From positions 1 through 64,000 of the forward strand of contig NZ_BAABLK010000006.1 of assembly GCF_039544305.1 (NCBI RefSeq): a DNA stretch of 64,000 nucleotides. Direction: 5' to 3'. Each line of letters opens with the position of its first letter. The stretch's first letter is position 1. Positions 1 to 8,793 of the stretch are shown here, one piece after another. Under the pieces are notes generated by a model. The model was not told the origin of the DNA. It saw only the letters and a list, made by a program, of their open reading frames with translations, and did not search any database. The DNA is from Paeniglutamicibacter antarcticus_C (GTDB lineage Bacteria > Actinomycetota > Actinomycetes > Actinomycetales > Micrococcaceae). A program made the position numbers and the translations under genes.

Positions 1-271
1 CGAGCATGGTTGCGGACATGACTTGGGCGCCACTGGCGGCGCCCTTGATTTCCTCGGTCAACGCGATCTTCTCGTGGTGTTCCTTGGCGGTGCCGCTCAT
101 GTCCAGGGCGGCGAGTCCGTCGCGGACGAATACGAGGAAGGCGAGGTCTGCCGCGTGGTTGGCCCCGGCCACCGGCCACCGCGGGTCCGGAGGCGGCGTG
201 CCGGCTGCGGATCCGACCTCTTCGTCGGAATCTTCACCTAAGTGGGGTTGATTGATGTGTTCATCGAACAT
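1..271 (-). CDS. DUF222-type protein (HNH endonuclease family), N-terminal fragment
   Basis: The reverse strand reads openly from an ATG at 271 through the left edge, so only about 90 N-terminal residues are present. The fragment has an acidic, proline-containing start and then a helical stretch (DLAFLVFVRDGLAALDMS, then an AHLTEE-like segment rich in A, E and K). This resembles the beginning of the DUF222 proteins that carry a C-terminal HNH nuclease motif and occur in many copies in Micrococcaceae. The HNH part would lie outside the window, so the nuclease assignment is inference. The forward ORFs over the same bases look like shadows. Confidence 0.55.
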   Translation of the reverse strand, partial: MFDEHINQPHLGEDSDEEVGSAAGTPPPDPRWPVAGANHAADLAFLVFVRDGLAALDMSGTAKEHHEKIALTEEIKGAASGAQVMSATML

Positions 272-462
272 ATCTCCATTCTACTCTTCGGCACCGTCGA
301 ATTGAAGAGCGGAAATTATGCTTGTTCGTACTGTATGGCCATGTCAGATATTGGTTGTGGTTATCCACATGCCGCCCTAGACACCTTGACAAGGCCTCCC
401 GAGATGGGCATCCACGACCAAGAAAATAAGGCTTTTCCAGCTAGTCCGGCGATAATGGTTGA

Positions 463-1368
463 ATGCTTCCCTCCCCGCTCGCTTGGCTGTCCGAAGGTCA
501 GTGGCTCCCTGCGGCCACAGCCCACCAAACGCGGGCAAAGCGCTTTGGCGAGCCGTTCACGCAGCGCAGGATGAAACGGCAGAAGCACCCGATCGAGGAT
601 TTCCTCTTTACCTATTACACGCAGAAGCCCGGGCAGCTCTATCGCTGGCATCCGGGCCCCGGAGTGGTGCTGGGCGGGGAAAAGGCCCGCGAACGAGCGG
701 ACTGGAAGTTCTACCGCGAGGTCCTGCATCCCGAAACCGGCGAGCGCGGCTACACAGTGGACCTTGGGGCGTTCGCCTCGGCCCGGGCGGAGGCCATCCG
801 CTTTGCCGTGGTCATCCTCTCCAAGACCGCGGCCCGTCCCGGGAATTTCGCCTGTTTCGGACTGCACGAGTGGGCAATGGCCTACAAGTCGGCGGACAAC
901 GGCATACGGCACGAGTATCTGCCGTTGCGCCTGGGTCCGGCCGGGACGGACACCGTGGTGGAAGAGCACAAGATCCGCTGCACGCACTTTGACGCTTTTC
1001 GGTTCTACACTCCCGAGGCCGTGCCGCTGAACGAGCTGCAGCCAACCCGCGAGACCCAACGGGATCTTGAACAGCCGGGCTGCCTGCATGCCAACATGGA
1101 TCTGTACAAGTGGGCCTACAAGCTCACTCCGGCGGTGCCCAGCGACTTGGTCATGGACTGCTTCGAGCTGGCATGGGACATTCGCACGATGGACATGCAG
1201 GCCTCGCCCTACGACCTGGCGGACTGGGGGCAGGAGCCCATCCGCATCGAGACGCCCGCCGGCAAGGCGGAGTACGTCCGCCTGCAAAAGGACTTTGCCG
1301 ACCGCGCCCAGGAGTTGCGCGGGCGGTTGCGCGCCGTTGCCCAATCCCTTCCGGTGCCACAGACTTAG
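463..1368 (+). CDS. Putative 3-methyladenine DNA glycosylase family protein
   Basis: A 301-residue cytoplasmic protein with no signal peptide or membrane segment. It contains the segments KHPIEDFLFTYYTQKPGQL (about residues 45-63) and RWHPGPGVVL, which I recognise from an actinobacterial family routinely annotated as 3-methyladenine DNA glycosylase. I cannot see a helix-hairpin-helix or AAG-type catalytic signature, so the enzymatic name is inherited from family annotation, not shown by motifs. The ATG at 463 is the first good start in frame; the ribosome-binding site is weak. A long open frame on the opposite strand (361-1434) is a shadow of codon bias. The gene is followed after 48 bp by a lipoprotein gene on the same strand. 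Confidence 0.6.
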   Translation: MLPSPLAWLSEGQWLPAATAHQTRAKRFGEPFTQRRMKRQKHPIEDFLFTYYTQKPGQLYRWHPGPGVVLGGEKARERADWKFYREVLHPETGERGYTVDLGAFASARAEAIRFAVVILSKTAARPGNFACFGLHEWAMAYKSADNGIRHEYLPLRLGPAGTDTVVEEHKIRCTHFDAFRFYTPEAVPLNELQPTRETQRDLEQPGCLHANMDLYKWAYKLTPAVPSDLVMDCFELAWDIRTMDMQASPYDLADWGQEPIRIETPAGKAEYVRLQKDFADRAQELRGRLRAVAQSLPVPQT

Positions 1369-1416
1369 AACATCCGGCCGCCACCGTGGCCGGACCACTG
1401 CTGGAGGGGCGGCGTC

Positions 1417-1878
1417 ATGCGGGCAAGTACCCATTCGATCATCCCGGCCCTGCTCTTGGGCGCAACCATGGTACTGACCGGGTGCGCCGGCGGTGGATCG
1501 ATGGAGCCGTCCGCCAGCGCGTCATCGGACGGGGCACCGAGCGCGGACCTGCAGGTATCCATCCTCGCCGATGGCACCAGCGAAAGCGACCACTACTCCT
1601 TGCAGTGCAACGGCGCCCAAGCACTGGAGACCAGCGTCCACCCGAACGCCGGGGAAGCCTGCGCACTGGTGGAGAAGGAACCCCAGGTTCTCGCGCAGTC
1701 CAAACCCGACCCGACAATCGCCTGCACCTTACAATCCGGGGGACCTGCGGTGGCACGGGTCAGCGGAACATTGCACGGGAAAGCAGTGGAACGCAGTTTC
1801 GACTTGGTCAACGGCTGCGCCATCGCCCAGTGGCAGTCCGCTTCGGCGCTGTTGGATATCCAGCCCGGCCTGCAGTAG
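1417..1878 (+). CDS. Secreted lipoprotein with subtilisin-inhibitor-like (SSI) domain
   Basis: A 153-residue protein starting with a positively charged, hydrophobic signal sequence and a lipobox ending LTGC (Cys at about residue 23), so it should be lipid-anchored outside the cell. After a Ser/Ala linker the C-terminal part has the pattern CALVEKE ... ACTLQSGGPAVARVSGTL ... NGCAIAQW, matching the spacing of conserved Cys, GG-P-A-V-G and NGC-W residues of the Streptomyces subtilisin inhibitor family. The likely role is inhibition of serine proteases at the cell surface. Family membership is by eye; the reactive-site loop cannot be assigned safely. It may share a transcript with the upstream gene. 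Confidence 0.6.
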   Translation: MRASTHSIIPALLLGATMVLTGCAGGGSMEPSASASSDGAPSADLQVSILADGTSESDHYSLQCNGAQALETSVHPNAGEACALVEKEPQVLAQSKPDPTIACTLQSGGPAVARVSGTLHGKAVERSFDLVNGCAIAQWQSASALLDIQPGLQ

Positions 1879-1903
1879 CCACTGGGCCTTGTGGGTCCGG
1901 CGG

Positions 1904-2569
1904 CTACTTCTGCACCAGATATCGGTGCTCGGGACGCCCCCTACTTCCGTATGCCAGTTCAAGGCGCAGCGATCCCGCCTGCACCAGGTTGGCGAGGTAT
2001 CGCTGGGCGGTGGCCCGGGAGATACCCACCGCGGTGACCACCTGCATGACGGTGGCAGGCTCGCCGGCCGCCGCGACAGCCGCCAGCACGGCTTGCTCGG
2101 TGGGGGTTGGGGCCGCCACTGCCTCTTCACCGGCCAGCAGCGCTCGCTGCGCCCTGTCGATCCCCTGCTGGTCAAGACCCGCCGGGCCCTCCAGCTGCCT
2201 GCGGTAGCGGGCGTACCCGCGCAACCGGGAGGCGAGCGCCTTGGGGTCGAAGGGCTTGATGAGGTACCCCAATGCGCCACGCCGAATCGCCGTGCGCACG
2301 GCATCGACCTCGGTGGCGGCCGAGACCACGAAGGCATCCACGTCTAGCGTCACCAGCAGGTCGAGCCCGGAGCCCTGCGGCAGGTATACATCAAGCAGCA
2401 GCAGGTCGGGCCTACCCTCGGCGACGGCGCGCGGCACCATCCGGGCATCGTGGACCGGGGCAAGCGCGGTAAAGCCGGGGACCTCGTCAACGTAGCCCGC
2501 ATGCAGGGCCGCGACACGGAAGTCGTCGTCGATGACCAAGACCTTGTAGTCGGTATTCGGGTTCATCAT
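1904..2569 (-). CDS. CitB/DpiA-type response regulator
   Basis: A 221-residue two-domain regulator. The receiver domain has the acidic pocket DDD at residues 14-16, the phospho-acceptor D60 (LLLLDVYLP), S83 and K105 (LIKPF). The C-terminal part, from about residue 155, is a helix-turn-helix (VGISRATAQRYLANL) followed by a short wing ending HRYLVQK, as in the CitB/DcuR group that controls di- and tricarboxylate transport. I chose the ATG at 2569, which overlaps the TGA of the upstream sensor kinase gene (ATGA-type 4-nt overlap), implying translational coupling. With the adjacent kinase and the divergent CitMHS gene it most likely activates citrate uptake. Confidence 0.88.
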   Translation of the reverse strand: MMNPNTDYKVLVIDDDFRVAALHAGYVDEVPGFTALAPVHDARMVPRAVAEGRPDLLLLDVYLPQGSGLDLLVTLDVDAFVVSAATEVDAVRTAIRRGALGYLIKPFDPKALASRLRGYARYRRQLEGPAGLDQQGIDRAQRALLAGEEAVAAPTPTEQAVLAAVAAAGEPATVMQVVTAVGISRATAQRYLANLVQAGSLRLELAYGSRGRPEHRYLVQK

Positions 2570-4269
2570 TCGTGCATCCTTTCGGTTGGGCCGTTCTCGA
2601 TGGTGAGCACGCCGGGCAACCGCGCGGCAAAGACCGCCCCTGCCGCGGGCTCCCCGGAGGACCCGGGAATTCCTCCGGGATCGGCGATCCAAACCTCGCC
2701 GCCCCGGGTACGCGCAAGCCGGCGGATCAGCGGCAACCCCACCCCGTGTCCGTGCACGGCCGAACCCGCCGCAGCACCGGTGCTGGCCCCTTCGGCAAAG
2801 ACATCCATCCAGGCAAGCACCCCGGCCCCGGAATCCGCGACGGCAAGGTGCAGCGTACTGCCCTCGGAAAGCAGGTCAACCTCGACCCAGCGCGGCGCGG
2901 CTCCCGCCACGGCGGCATGCAACGCATTGTCGATGAGGTTGCCCAAAACGGCCGTGGCGTCCTGGGCATCATTGAGCCGGCCGTAGAGCGCGCTGGAGGT
3001 CCCCACCCGCAGCACCACACCACGCTCCCAGGCCTCGATGCCCTTGGCCCCGAGGAACGCGCCCAGGTAAGGATCCCGGATGGTGGCAAGGTTCTGCACC
3101 GCTTCGCGTACCGGCCCGGAATCGATAATTTCCCCGAGGTACGTGGCGGCCTCGGCGCTGTCTCCTTGGCGCAGCAGGCCCGAGATGGTGTGCAACCGGT
3201 TGGCGAACTCGTGTCGTTGGGCGCGCAAGGCCCCTGCCATGGTCTGCACCGCATCAAGGCGCGAGCCCAGGGTCTCGATGGTGGTGACATCGCGAAGCAG
3301 CACCACCATCCCCAGGTTCGCGCCGTCGCGGATGACCGGGCGCACAGTGGCCACCAGCGCCGCACTCTCGGTTTCCAGCCGAAGCGTGGTCTCGCCACCC
3401 CGGGAGATCGCGTCGACCAGCCGCGCAGGAAAGGGCACTTCGGTGTAGGGCAGCCCAATGATGTCCGAGGTCTCGTGGCGGTGCGGCAGCGCAAGCATAA
3501 TGCGTGCCGCCTGGTTGCGCACGCTCACCCGCCCGTCGGGGCCGATACCGATGACCCCGTCGGCCACCCCGTGGAGCACCGCGTCGCGGTCACGCAGCAA
3601 TTGTGCCATCTCAGCCGGTTCCAACCCGAGTGTCAGTTTCTTGAGCCGACGGACCAGCCAACGGGTTGAGACTGCACTGAGCCCCAGTGCCGCAAGGCCC
3701 AACCCCAACACCCAGGCGCCCGCTGTGCGAAGTAGCACGGCAAGTTCCTCCACGCCGACCCCGACACTGACCTCACCCACCACCGCCGCATCTTCCTTCG
3801 GGTCGAACACCGGAACCTTGGCGCGCACCGATTCGCCCAAAGTGCCGTGAGCGCGGGAAACCGATTCATTTCCCGAGAGAGCCACCGGGTCGGTGGAGAC
3901 CCTTTGGCCCAGCAGTCCGGGGGTCGGGTGCGCCAGGCGGATCCCGCGGTCCTCAGTGATCACCACGAAGAACGCCCCGGTGCGAACCCGTACCGCCTCG
4001 GCCGCCCGCTGCACGTAGCCGTGGCGCAGTCCCGGGGCGTCGAGGACCTCCTGATCGGCGTATGCGCCGACCTTCGCCTTGATTTCCGGGTCGGCAGCCA
4101 GCGTACGGGCAATGGACAGCGCACGCTCCTGCGCCTGTTCGTTGACCCGCTCAACGGTCACCCACATGCCACCGCCGGCCGCCACCAGAATCATCAGCCC
4201 CACCACCAGGAACTGCAGGGTCATGATGCGGGCGGCGAAGCCCCGCCCGGCCTTTGGTGCGTGGGACAT
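2566..4269 (-). CDS. CitA/DcuS-type sensor histidine kinase
   Basis: A 567-residue membrane kinase. A transmembrane segment at about 15-39 is followed by an extracytoplasmic PAS-like sensor domain containing RGIRLAHPTPG (107-117), the segment that carries citrate/C4-dicarboxylate ligands in CitA and DcuS. A second transmembrane segment lies at about 184-202, then a cytoplasmic PAS domain (about 225-330). The kinase core has the phospho-acceptor H353 in QRHEFANRLH, the N box NLIDNALHAA (443-452) and the G box ADSGAG (478-483). It overlaps the regulator gene by 4 nt and is divergent from the citrate transporter gene at 4443, which is the probable regulatory target. Confidence 0.9.
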   Translation of the reverse strand: MSHAPKAGRGFAARIMTLQFLVVGLMILVAAGGGMWVTVERVNEQAQERALSIARTLAADPEIKAKVGAYADQEVLDAPGLRHGYVQRAAEAVRVRTGAFFVVITEDRGIRLAHPTPGLLGQRVSTDPVALSGNESVSRAHGTLGESVRAKVPVFDPKEDAAVVGEVSVGVGVEELAVLLRTAGAWVLGLGLAALGLSAVSTRWLVRRLKKLTLGLEPAEMAQLLRDRDAVLHGVADGVIGIGPDGRVSVRNQAARIMLALPHRHETSDIIGLPYTEVPFPARLVDAISRGGETTLRLETESAALVATVRPVIRDGANLGMVVLLRDVTTIETLGSRLDAVQTMAGALRAQRHEFANRLHTISGLLRQGDSAEAATYLGEIIDSGPVREAVQNLATIRDPYLGAFLGAKGIEAWERGVVLRVGTSSALYGRLNDAQDATAVLGNLIDNALHAAVAGAAPRWVEVDLLSEGSTLHLAVADSGAGVLAWMDVFAEGASTGAAAGSAVHGHGVGLPLIRRLARTRGGEVWIADPGGIPGSSGEPAAGAVFAARLPGVLTIENGPTERMHE

Positions 4270-4294
4270 GGATCAAGTGTAGGAGACGCCGTGG

Positions 4295-4347
4295 GCTTTA
4301 TGGGCACAAAGGGATTTAGCGGAAGAACGACGCTTTGTGGGCACAAC
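4295..4347. promoter_or_regulatory. Imperfect direct repeat, probable operator of the citrate transporter
   Basis: Two near-identical 16-mers, GCTTTATGGGCACAAA (4295-4310) and GCTTTGTGGGCACAAC (4332-4347), match at 14 of 16 positions and start 37 bp apart between the kinase and the transporter genes. Paired direct repeats of this kind suit a dimeric response regulator. Binding is inferred from position only. Confidence 0.45.
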
Positions 4348-4365
4348 CACATGCCCGTGACGCAC

Positions 4366-4385
4366 ACCACGTAGCGTGGTTTTTT
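4366..4385 (+). other. Hairpin with T-run in the citrate transporter leader
   Basis: ACCACG (4366-4371), loop TAG, CGTGGT (4375-4380) is followed by five more T. It looks like a small intrinsic terminator placed 58 bp ahead of the transporter start. It could attenuate read-through or simply be a palindromic protein site; a 6-bp stem is short for an efficient terminator. Confidence 0.35.
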
Positions 4386-4442
4386 GCGGCGCACCGGCTG
4401 GTTCGTGCACCCCCACCCCCCCCCGTTGAGAAGGAGACCCCC

Positions 4443-5873
4443 ATGCTTGTAGTACTCGGGTTCCTGATGGTTGCCACCTTCATGGCGCTCATCATGACCA
4501 AACGCATGACCCCGTTGCTGGCATTGATCATCGTCCCGACGGTGTTCGGCCTCTTCGCCGGCGCCGGTCTGGGCCTGGGCGACATGGTGATGGACGCCGT
4601 GAAGTCGATGTCTGGGACCGCCGCCCTGCTGATGTTCGCCATCATGTACTTCGGCATCATGATCGACGTGGGGCTCTTCGACAAGTTGGTCGACGGCATC
4701 CTGCGCCTGGTCGGCAACGACCCGGCCAAGGTCGTGATGGGCACCGCCGTGCTGACCGGGCTGATTTCCCTAGACGGCGACGGCTCGACGACCTTCATCG
4801 TGGTCACCGCCGCACTGCTGCCGATCTACCAGCGCCTGGGCATGAGCCCGGTGGTGCTCACCTGCGTTGCCGGCCTGACCAATGGCACCCTGAACATCGT
4901 GCCGTGGGGCGGCCCGACGGCACGCGCCGCAGCGGCGCTGCACGTGGATGCCTCCGCCGTGTTCGTCCCGATGATCCCCTCGCTCATCGCGGGCCTCATC
5001 GTCGTCTTCGCCTTCGCCTGGGCCATGGGGGTCTCCGAGCGCAAGCGACTGCAGCGCGAGGATCCCCTTCGTTGGGGCCCGGGATCGAAGATGGCACCGG
5101 GCGCCGAACGCGCCGGCGGCTCCAACACAGGTGGCACCAAGAAACCTGTAGGTGGCCGCGGCGTCGCATTGCTGGAAAAGGTCGCGGTGCGCGGGGACGG
5201 GACCGAGGCGGCCACCATGAACGGCACCGTACTGGATCCCAACCGCGAGACCCTGCGCCCCAAGTTGTTCATCTTCAACCTCTCGATGACCGTTGCCATC
5301 ATGGTGCTGCTGATCGTTGATGTGCTACCGCTGTCTTACCTGTTCATGGTCGGCACCGCTGTGGCCCTGCTGGTGAACTTTCCGCGCATCTCGGACCAGG
5401 CGAAGATGATCTCCTCCCACGCCTCCTCGGTGATCGCGGTGGTCTCGATGGTTCTGGCCGCTGCGGTCCTCACCGGCGTGCTCTCGGGCACCGGCATGGT
5501 CGATGCGATGAGCGCCTGGCTTGTCGATGTCATCCCCGCATCCATGGGCCCGATGCTAGCGATCCTCACTGGCATCATCTCCATCCCCGCCACGTTCCTG
5601 ATGAGCAACGACGCCTTCTACTTCGGCATCCTGCCGGTACTCACCGAGGCCGGTGCGCACTACGGGATCGATGCCGTGGACATGGCGCGCGCCTCGATCA
5701 CCGGCCAGCCGGTGCACATGCAATCCCCGTTGGTTCCCGCGATCCTGCTGCTGGTCTCGATGGCCAAGGTTGATCTGGGCGAACACCACAAGAAGGTGCT
5801 CTGGCGTGCCCTCATTGTCGCCCTGGTGATGCTCGGGGTTGGCGTACTCACCGGCGCCATCGGGATCGGATAG
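4443..5873 (+). CDS. CitMHS-family citrate/metal-citrate:H+ symporter
   Basis: A 476-residue, highly hydrophobic protein with about 12 predicted membrane spans and a charged central loop (about 195-275), as in CitM/CitH. Family landmarks include the N-terminal MLVVLGFLMVATFMALIMTKR, ISLDGDGSTTFIVVTAALLP, PWGGPTARAA and, near the end, FLMSNDAFYFGILPVL. It should take up citrate, often complexed with a divalent metal. The start at 4443 follows a strong GAGAAGGAG site; the longer in-frame start at 4335 has none. It is divergent from the CitA/CitB-type genes that probably induce it, and its leader holds a direct repeat and a hairpin. Confidence 0.9.
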   Translation: MLVVLGFLMVATFMALIMTKRMTPLLALIIVPTVFGLFAGAGLGLGDMVMDAVKSMSGTAALLMFAIMYFGIMIDVGLFDKLVDGILRLVGNDPAKVVMGTAVLTGLISLDGDGSTTFIVVTAALLPIYQRLGMSPVVLTCVAGLTNGTLNIVPWGGPTARAAAALHVDASAVFVPMIPSLIAGLIVVFAFAWAMGVSERKRLQREDPLRWGPGSKMAPGAERAGGSNTGGTKKPVGGRGVALLEKVAVRGDGTEAATMNGTVLDPNRETLRPKLFIFNLSMTVAIMVLLIVDVLPLSYLFMVGTAVALLVNFPRISDQAKMISSHASSVIAVVSMVLAAAVLTGVLSGTGMVDAMSAWLVDVIPASMGPMLAILTGIISIPATFLMSNDAFYFGILPVLTEAGAHYGIDAVDMARASITGQPVHMQSPLVPAILLLVSMAKVDLGEHHKKVLWRALIVALVMLGVGVLTGAIGIG

Positions 5874-6077
5874 GTACCTGCACGGCCACCGCCTAGTTGG
5901 CCCCCCCCAGCGGCAGGCACCTGGCCTCTGGGCATGCCGTGCGCAAAGCCCAAAACACCGGGCTGCATGACACTGGTGTCGTCTTAGGCGGCGAGCCAGA
6001 CTGAACGCAGCTCCGCCCCCGTGCCGTCCGTGGCCACGCGAGTGTGGAAAAATGGCATTCTCTGGAAGGAATGCACC

Positions 6078-7649
6078 ATGGAATTCTTGTTGCTGCTGAT
6101 TGGCCTGCTCTTCGCCACGGTGCTGGTTGTCGGGCTGGGCGAGAAGATCAGGCTGCCCTACCCGATCCTGATGCTGGTGTTCTCCGCCGGGGCCGCGTTC
6201 CTGCCATTCGTTCCCGAGATCCACATCAACCCGGAGCTGATTCTCCCGCTCTTCCTTCCTCCACTGCTCTATGCCGCGGCACAACGCAGCTCCTGGTCGA
6301 TCTTCCGCCTGCGCTGGCGCTCATTGGTGCTCTTGGCGGTGTTGCTGGTGGTGGTCACGACCGCTGCCGTCGCCGGAGTCGCCTGGCTGATGGTCCCGAC
6401 GATGGCGTTGCCGCTGGCCATTGCCTTGGGGGCGATCGTTGCCCCGCCTGATCCCGTCGCGGTGGAGGCCATTGCCGGCAAGGTCAAACTGAGACGCCGG
6501 CTTCTCACGGTCCTGCAGACCGAAGGCCTGTTCAACGATGCAATGGCCATCGTAATCTTCCAAGCGGCCGTCGCCGCCTCATTCAACGGAAGCGACGTCG
6601 GCTTCGACGTGGTGCCCCGCTTCCTCATCGGTGCGCTCGGTGCCAGCCTGCTCGGCCTGGCCATGGCCTGGCTGGTGGGCACCCTGAACCGATTCGTTCC
6701 GGACTTGGTGGCGCGCTCGGCAACCACCTTGGTGGCGCCCTACGCGGTGTACCTGCTGGCCGATGAACTGCACCTTTCCGGCGTGGTGGCCGTCGTGGTC
6801 ACCGCGCTTGAGCTGGGCCGCCGGGCCCGCCCGCAGGACTCCGCCGAACGCCTGACCCGCACCGCTTTCTGGGACGTGGTGGAGCTGCTGACCACGGGAG
6901 TCGCTTTTGGTCTGGTCGGCATAGAGATGCGCTACGTCATCGAAAGTGAGGGCCGCGAGCTGTTCGCCTTCATCCCGGGCATCGCCGCCATCTGCGCCAC
7001 CGTGGTGCTGGTGCGCTTCATCTGGATGATGGCCATCTACAAGCTTGGCGGCGCCGAGTCCCAGTCCAAGGCCCCCGGATCGCTTAAGGAGGTGCTGGTG
7101 CTCTCCTGGTGCGGGATGCGCGGGCTGGCCACCCTCGCCCTGGCTTTGGCCCTGCCTTCCACCACTGCCGACGGACAACCCCTGGAAGGGCGGAACTTCG
7201 TGATCGCCGCCGCCTGCACCGTGCTGGTGGTGACCTTGGTGCTGCCCGGACTGACGCTGCCGACGCTGGTGCGCTTGCTGAAACTGCCCAACGACGATGT
7301 CAGCGAGGAAAAGGCCCAGCGCGCGCTGGCCCTCCGGGCGGAGCAAGTCGCCATCGAAACCATGAAAAACTCCGCCGCAGCGGCCAAGCTGCCGCCGGAA
7401 CGCCGCCTCTCGCTGGCCAAGCGAATGTCCGCGCTGCACACCATCTTGGAGTCCGACCTTGAACAGGACCCCGGGGAGATGCGGAGACTGCGGCGGCTGC
7501 TGGCACTGATGGACGACGTCCAGCGAGAGGCCTTGGACGCCGCCCGCGCGGAGATACTCAAGGCACGCAACGAGCCGGGAAACGACCCCGAACTGGTGGA
7601 CCGCGTGCTGCGCCGGCTGGATTTGCGCACTGTCACCCTGGATCGCTGA
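6078..7649 (+). CDS. Na+/H+ antiporter (CPA1 family)
   Basis: A 523-residue protein with about 12 membrane spans in the first 400 residues and a charged, helical cytoplasmic tail (about 400-523, many E, R and K). The paired motifs GAIVAPPDPVAVEAI and QTEGLFNDAMAIVIFQ hold the conserved Asp residues of the CPA1 ion-translocation site, and ARSATTLVAPYAVYLLAD is typical of this family. It should exchange protons for Na+ (or K+) across the membrane. The ATG at 6078 has GGAAGGA 8 nt upstream; the longer frame from 6021 lacks a site. The 204 bp in front show a C8 run but no clear promoter. The gene converges on an ABC ATPase gene. Confidence 0.85.
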   Translation: MEFLLLLIGLLFATVLVVGLGEKIRLPYPILMLVFSAGAAFLPFVPEIHINPELILPLFLPPLLYAAAQRSSWSIFRLRWRSLVLLAVLLVVVTTAAVAGVAWLMVPTMALPLAIALGAIVAPPDPVAVEAIAGKVKLRRRLLTVLQTEGLFNDAMAIVIFQAAVAASFNGSDVGFDVVPRFLIGALGASLLGLAMAWLVGTLNRFVPDLVARSATTLVAPYAVYLLADELHLSGVVAVVVTALELGRRARPQDSAERLTRTAFWDVVELLTTGVAFGLVGIEMRYVIESEGRELFAFIPGIAAICATVVLVRFIWMMAIYKLGGAESQSKAPGSLKEVLVLSWCGMRGLATLALALALPSTTADGQPLEGRNFVIAAACTVLVVTLVLPGLTLPTLVRLLKLPNDDVSEEKAQRALALRAEQVAIETMKNSAAAAKLPPERRLSLAKRMSALHTILESDLEQDPGEMRRLRRLLALMDDVQREALDAARAEILKARNEPGNDPELVDRVLRRLDLRTVTLDR

Positions 7650-7683
7650 CTTATTCCTCCCGGGAAAACAGTTCCGGGTGGCT

Positions 7684-8793
7684 TCAGTGGCTGGTGCCCT
7701 CCAGCGCGACAGGGACCGGGTCAAACACCAACCGCACGCATTGCCCCGGCGCATAGGCTCCGTGGGCTTCGTGCTGGACGGCAACGGATACGGGGCCGTC
7801 GTGGTCCTGGACCAGGACCACCGTGCGGCGCATCGAACCCAGGAAGCCCGAGGAGACCACTGTGCCCTCCAACCCGCCTTCCCCGGGGTCCGAGGCCGGA
7901 AGAATCCTGATGTGTTCGGGCCGCACGTAAGCGATGGCCTGCTGCCCGGGCACTGCGCCGTGCTCCGAGGCCACCGGAAGCCGCTGGCCGTGGATCGTAA
8001 AAAAGCCCTCCTCGAACAGTCCGTTCAGGCGGTTGGAAATCCCCACGAAATCGGCAACGAACGGGGTTGCCGGGCGGTGATAGAGCCCTTCGGGGGTGTC
8101 GAACTGTTCAATGCGCCCGGCGTTCATCACCGCTACCCGGTCGGAGATGGCAAGGGCCTCTTCCTGGTCATGGGTCACGAACACCGTGGTGATCCCCAAA
8201 TCGGTGACAATCGCACGGATCTGTTCGCGCAAGCGGATACGGACCTTGGCATCCAGTGCGGACAGCGGCTCATCGAGCAGCAGGGCCCTGGGTCTGGTGA
8301 CCAGAGCCCGGGCCAGGGCAACGCGTTGCTGCTGGCCACCGGAGAGCTGGTGCGCATAGCGATCCTCATAGCCACCCAAGTCAACGGACTCCAGCGCTTC
8401 GGCCACCCGCATCACGCGTTGCGCACGCGGTATCTTGCGCATGCTCAGCCCAAACTCGACGTTCTTGGCCACCGTCATGTGCGGGAAGAGCGAATAGGCC
8501 TGAAAAACCATGCCAATGTCGCGTCGATTCACGGGAACCCCCGAGACGTCCTTTCCGTCGATCAGCACCTGGCCGGATGTGACCTCTTCAAGCCCGGCCA
8601 AGCAACGAAGCGCGGTGGTCTTTCCGCAGCCGGAGGGCCCCAGCAGGCACACCAGCTCCCCGGGGGCGAGTTCCAGGTCGATCCCGTGCAGGACCCTGCT
8701 GGTCCCATAGTCCTTGCTCACGGACCGCAACGCGATTCCGGTGCCGTCGAGGGCGCCAACCTTGGTGCCTGCGGTGGCTGGATTATGTGGCAT
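7684..8793 (-). CDS. ABC importer ATPase (iron/polyamine/phosphonate type)
   Basis: A 369-residue ATPase with Walker A GPSGCGKTT (about 53-61), Q-loop VFQAYSLFPH, signature LSGGQQQR, Walker B ALLLDEPLSALD and switch HDQEE, followed by a C-terminal TOBE-like ligand/regulatory domain (about 285-365; YVRPEHIR). This layout is that of PotA/FbpC/PhnT-type importers. It overlaps the upstream permease gene by 11 nt and is the last gene of a binding protein-permease-permease-ATPase operon read on the minus strand. Substrate cannot be read from the sequence: ferric iron, putrescine/spermidine, 2-aminoethylphosphonate and thiamine precursors are all possible. Confidence 0.85.
   Translation of the reverse strand: MPHNPATAGTKVGALDGTGIALRSVSKDYGTSRVLHGIDLELAPGELVCLLGPSGCGKTTALRCLAGLEEVTSGQVLIDGKDVSGVPVNRRDIGMVFQAYSLFPHMTVAKNVEFGLSMRKIPRAQRVMRVAEALESVDLGGYEDRYAHQLSGGQQQRVALARALVTRPRALLLDEPLSALDAKVRIRLREQIRAIVTDLGITTVFVTHDQEEALAISDRVAVMNAGRIEQFDTPEGLYHRPATPFVADFVGISNRLNGLFEEGFFTIHGQRLPVASEHGAVPGQQAIAYVRPEHIRILPASDPGEGGLEGTVVSSGFLGSMRRTVVLVQDHDGPVSVAVQHEAHGAYAPGQCVRLVFDPVPVALEGTSH

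Noticed and set aside
361..1434. 357-codon open frame on the minus strand
   Set aside because: Antisense to a better protein frame; composition typical of a GC-rich shadow and no family resemblance.
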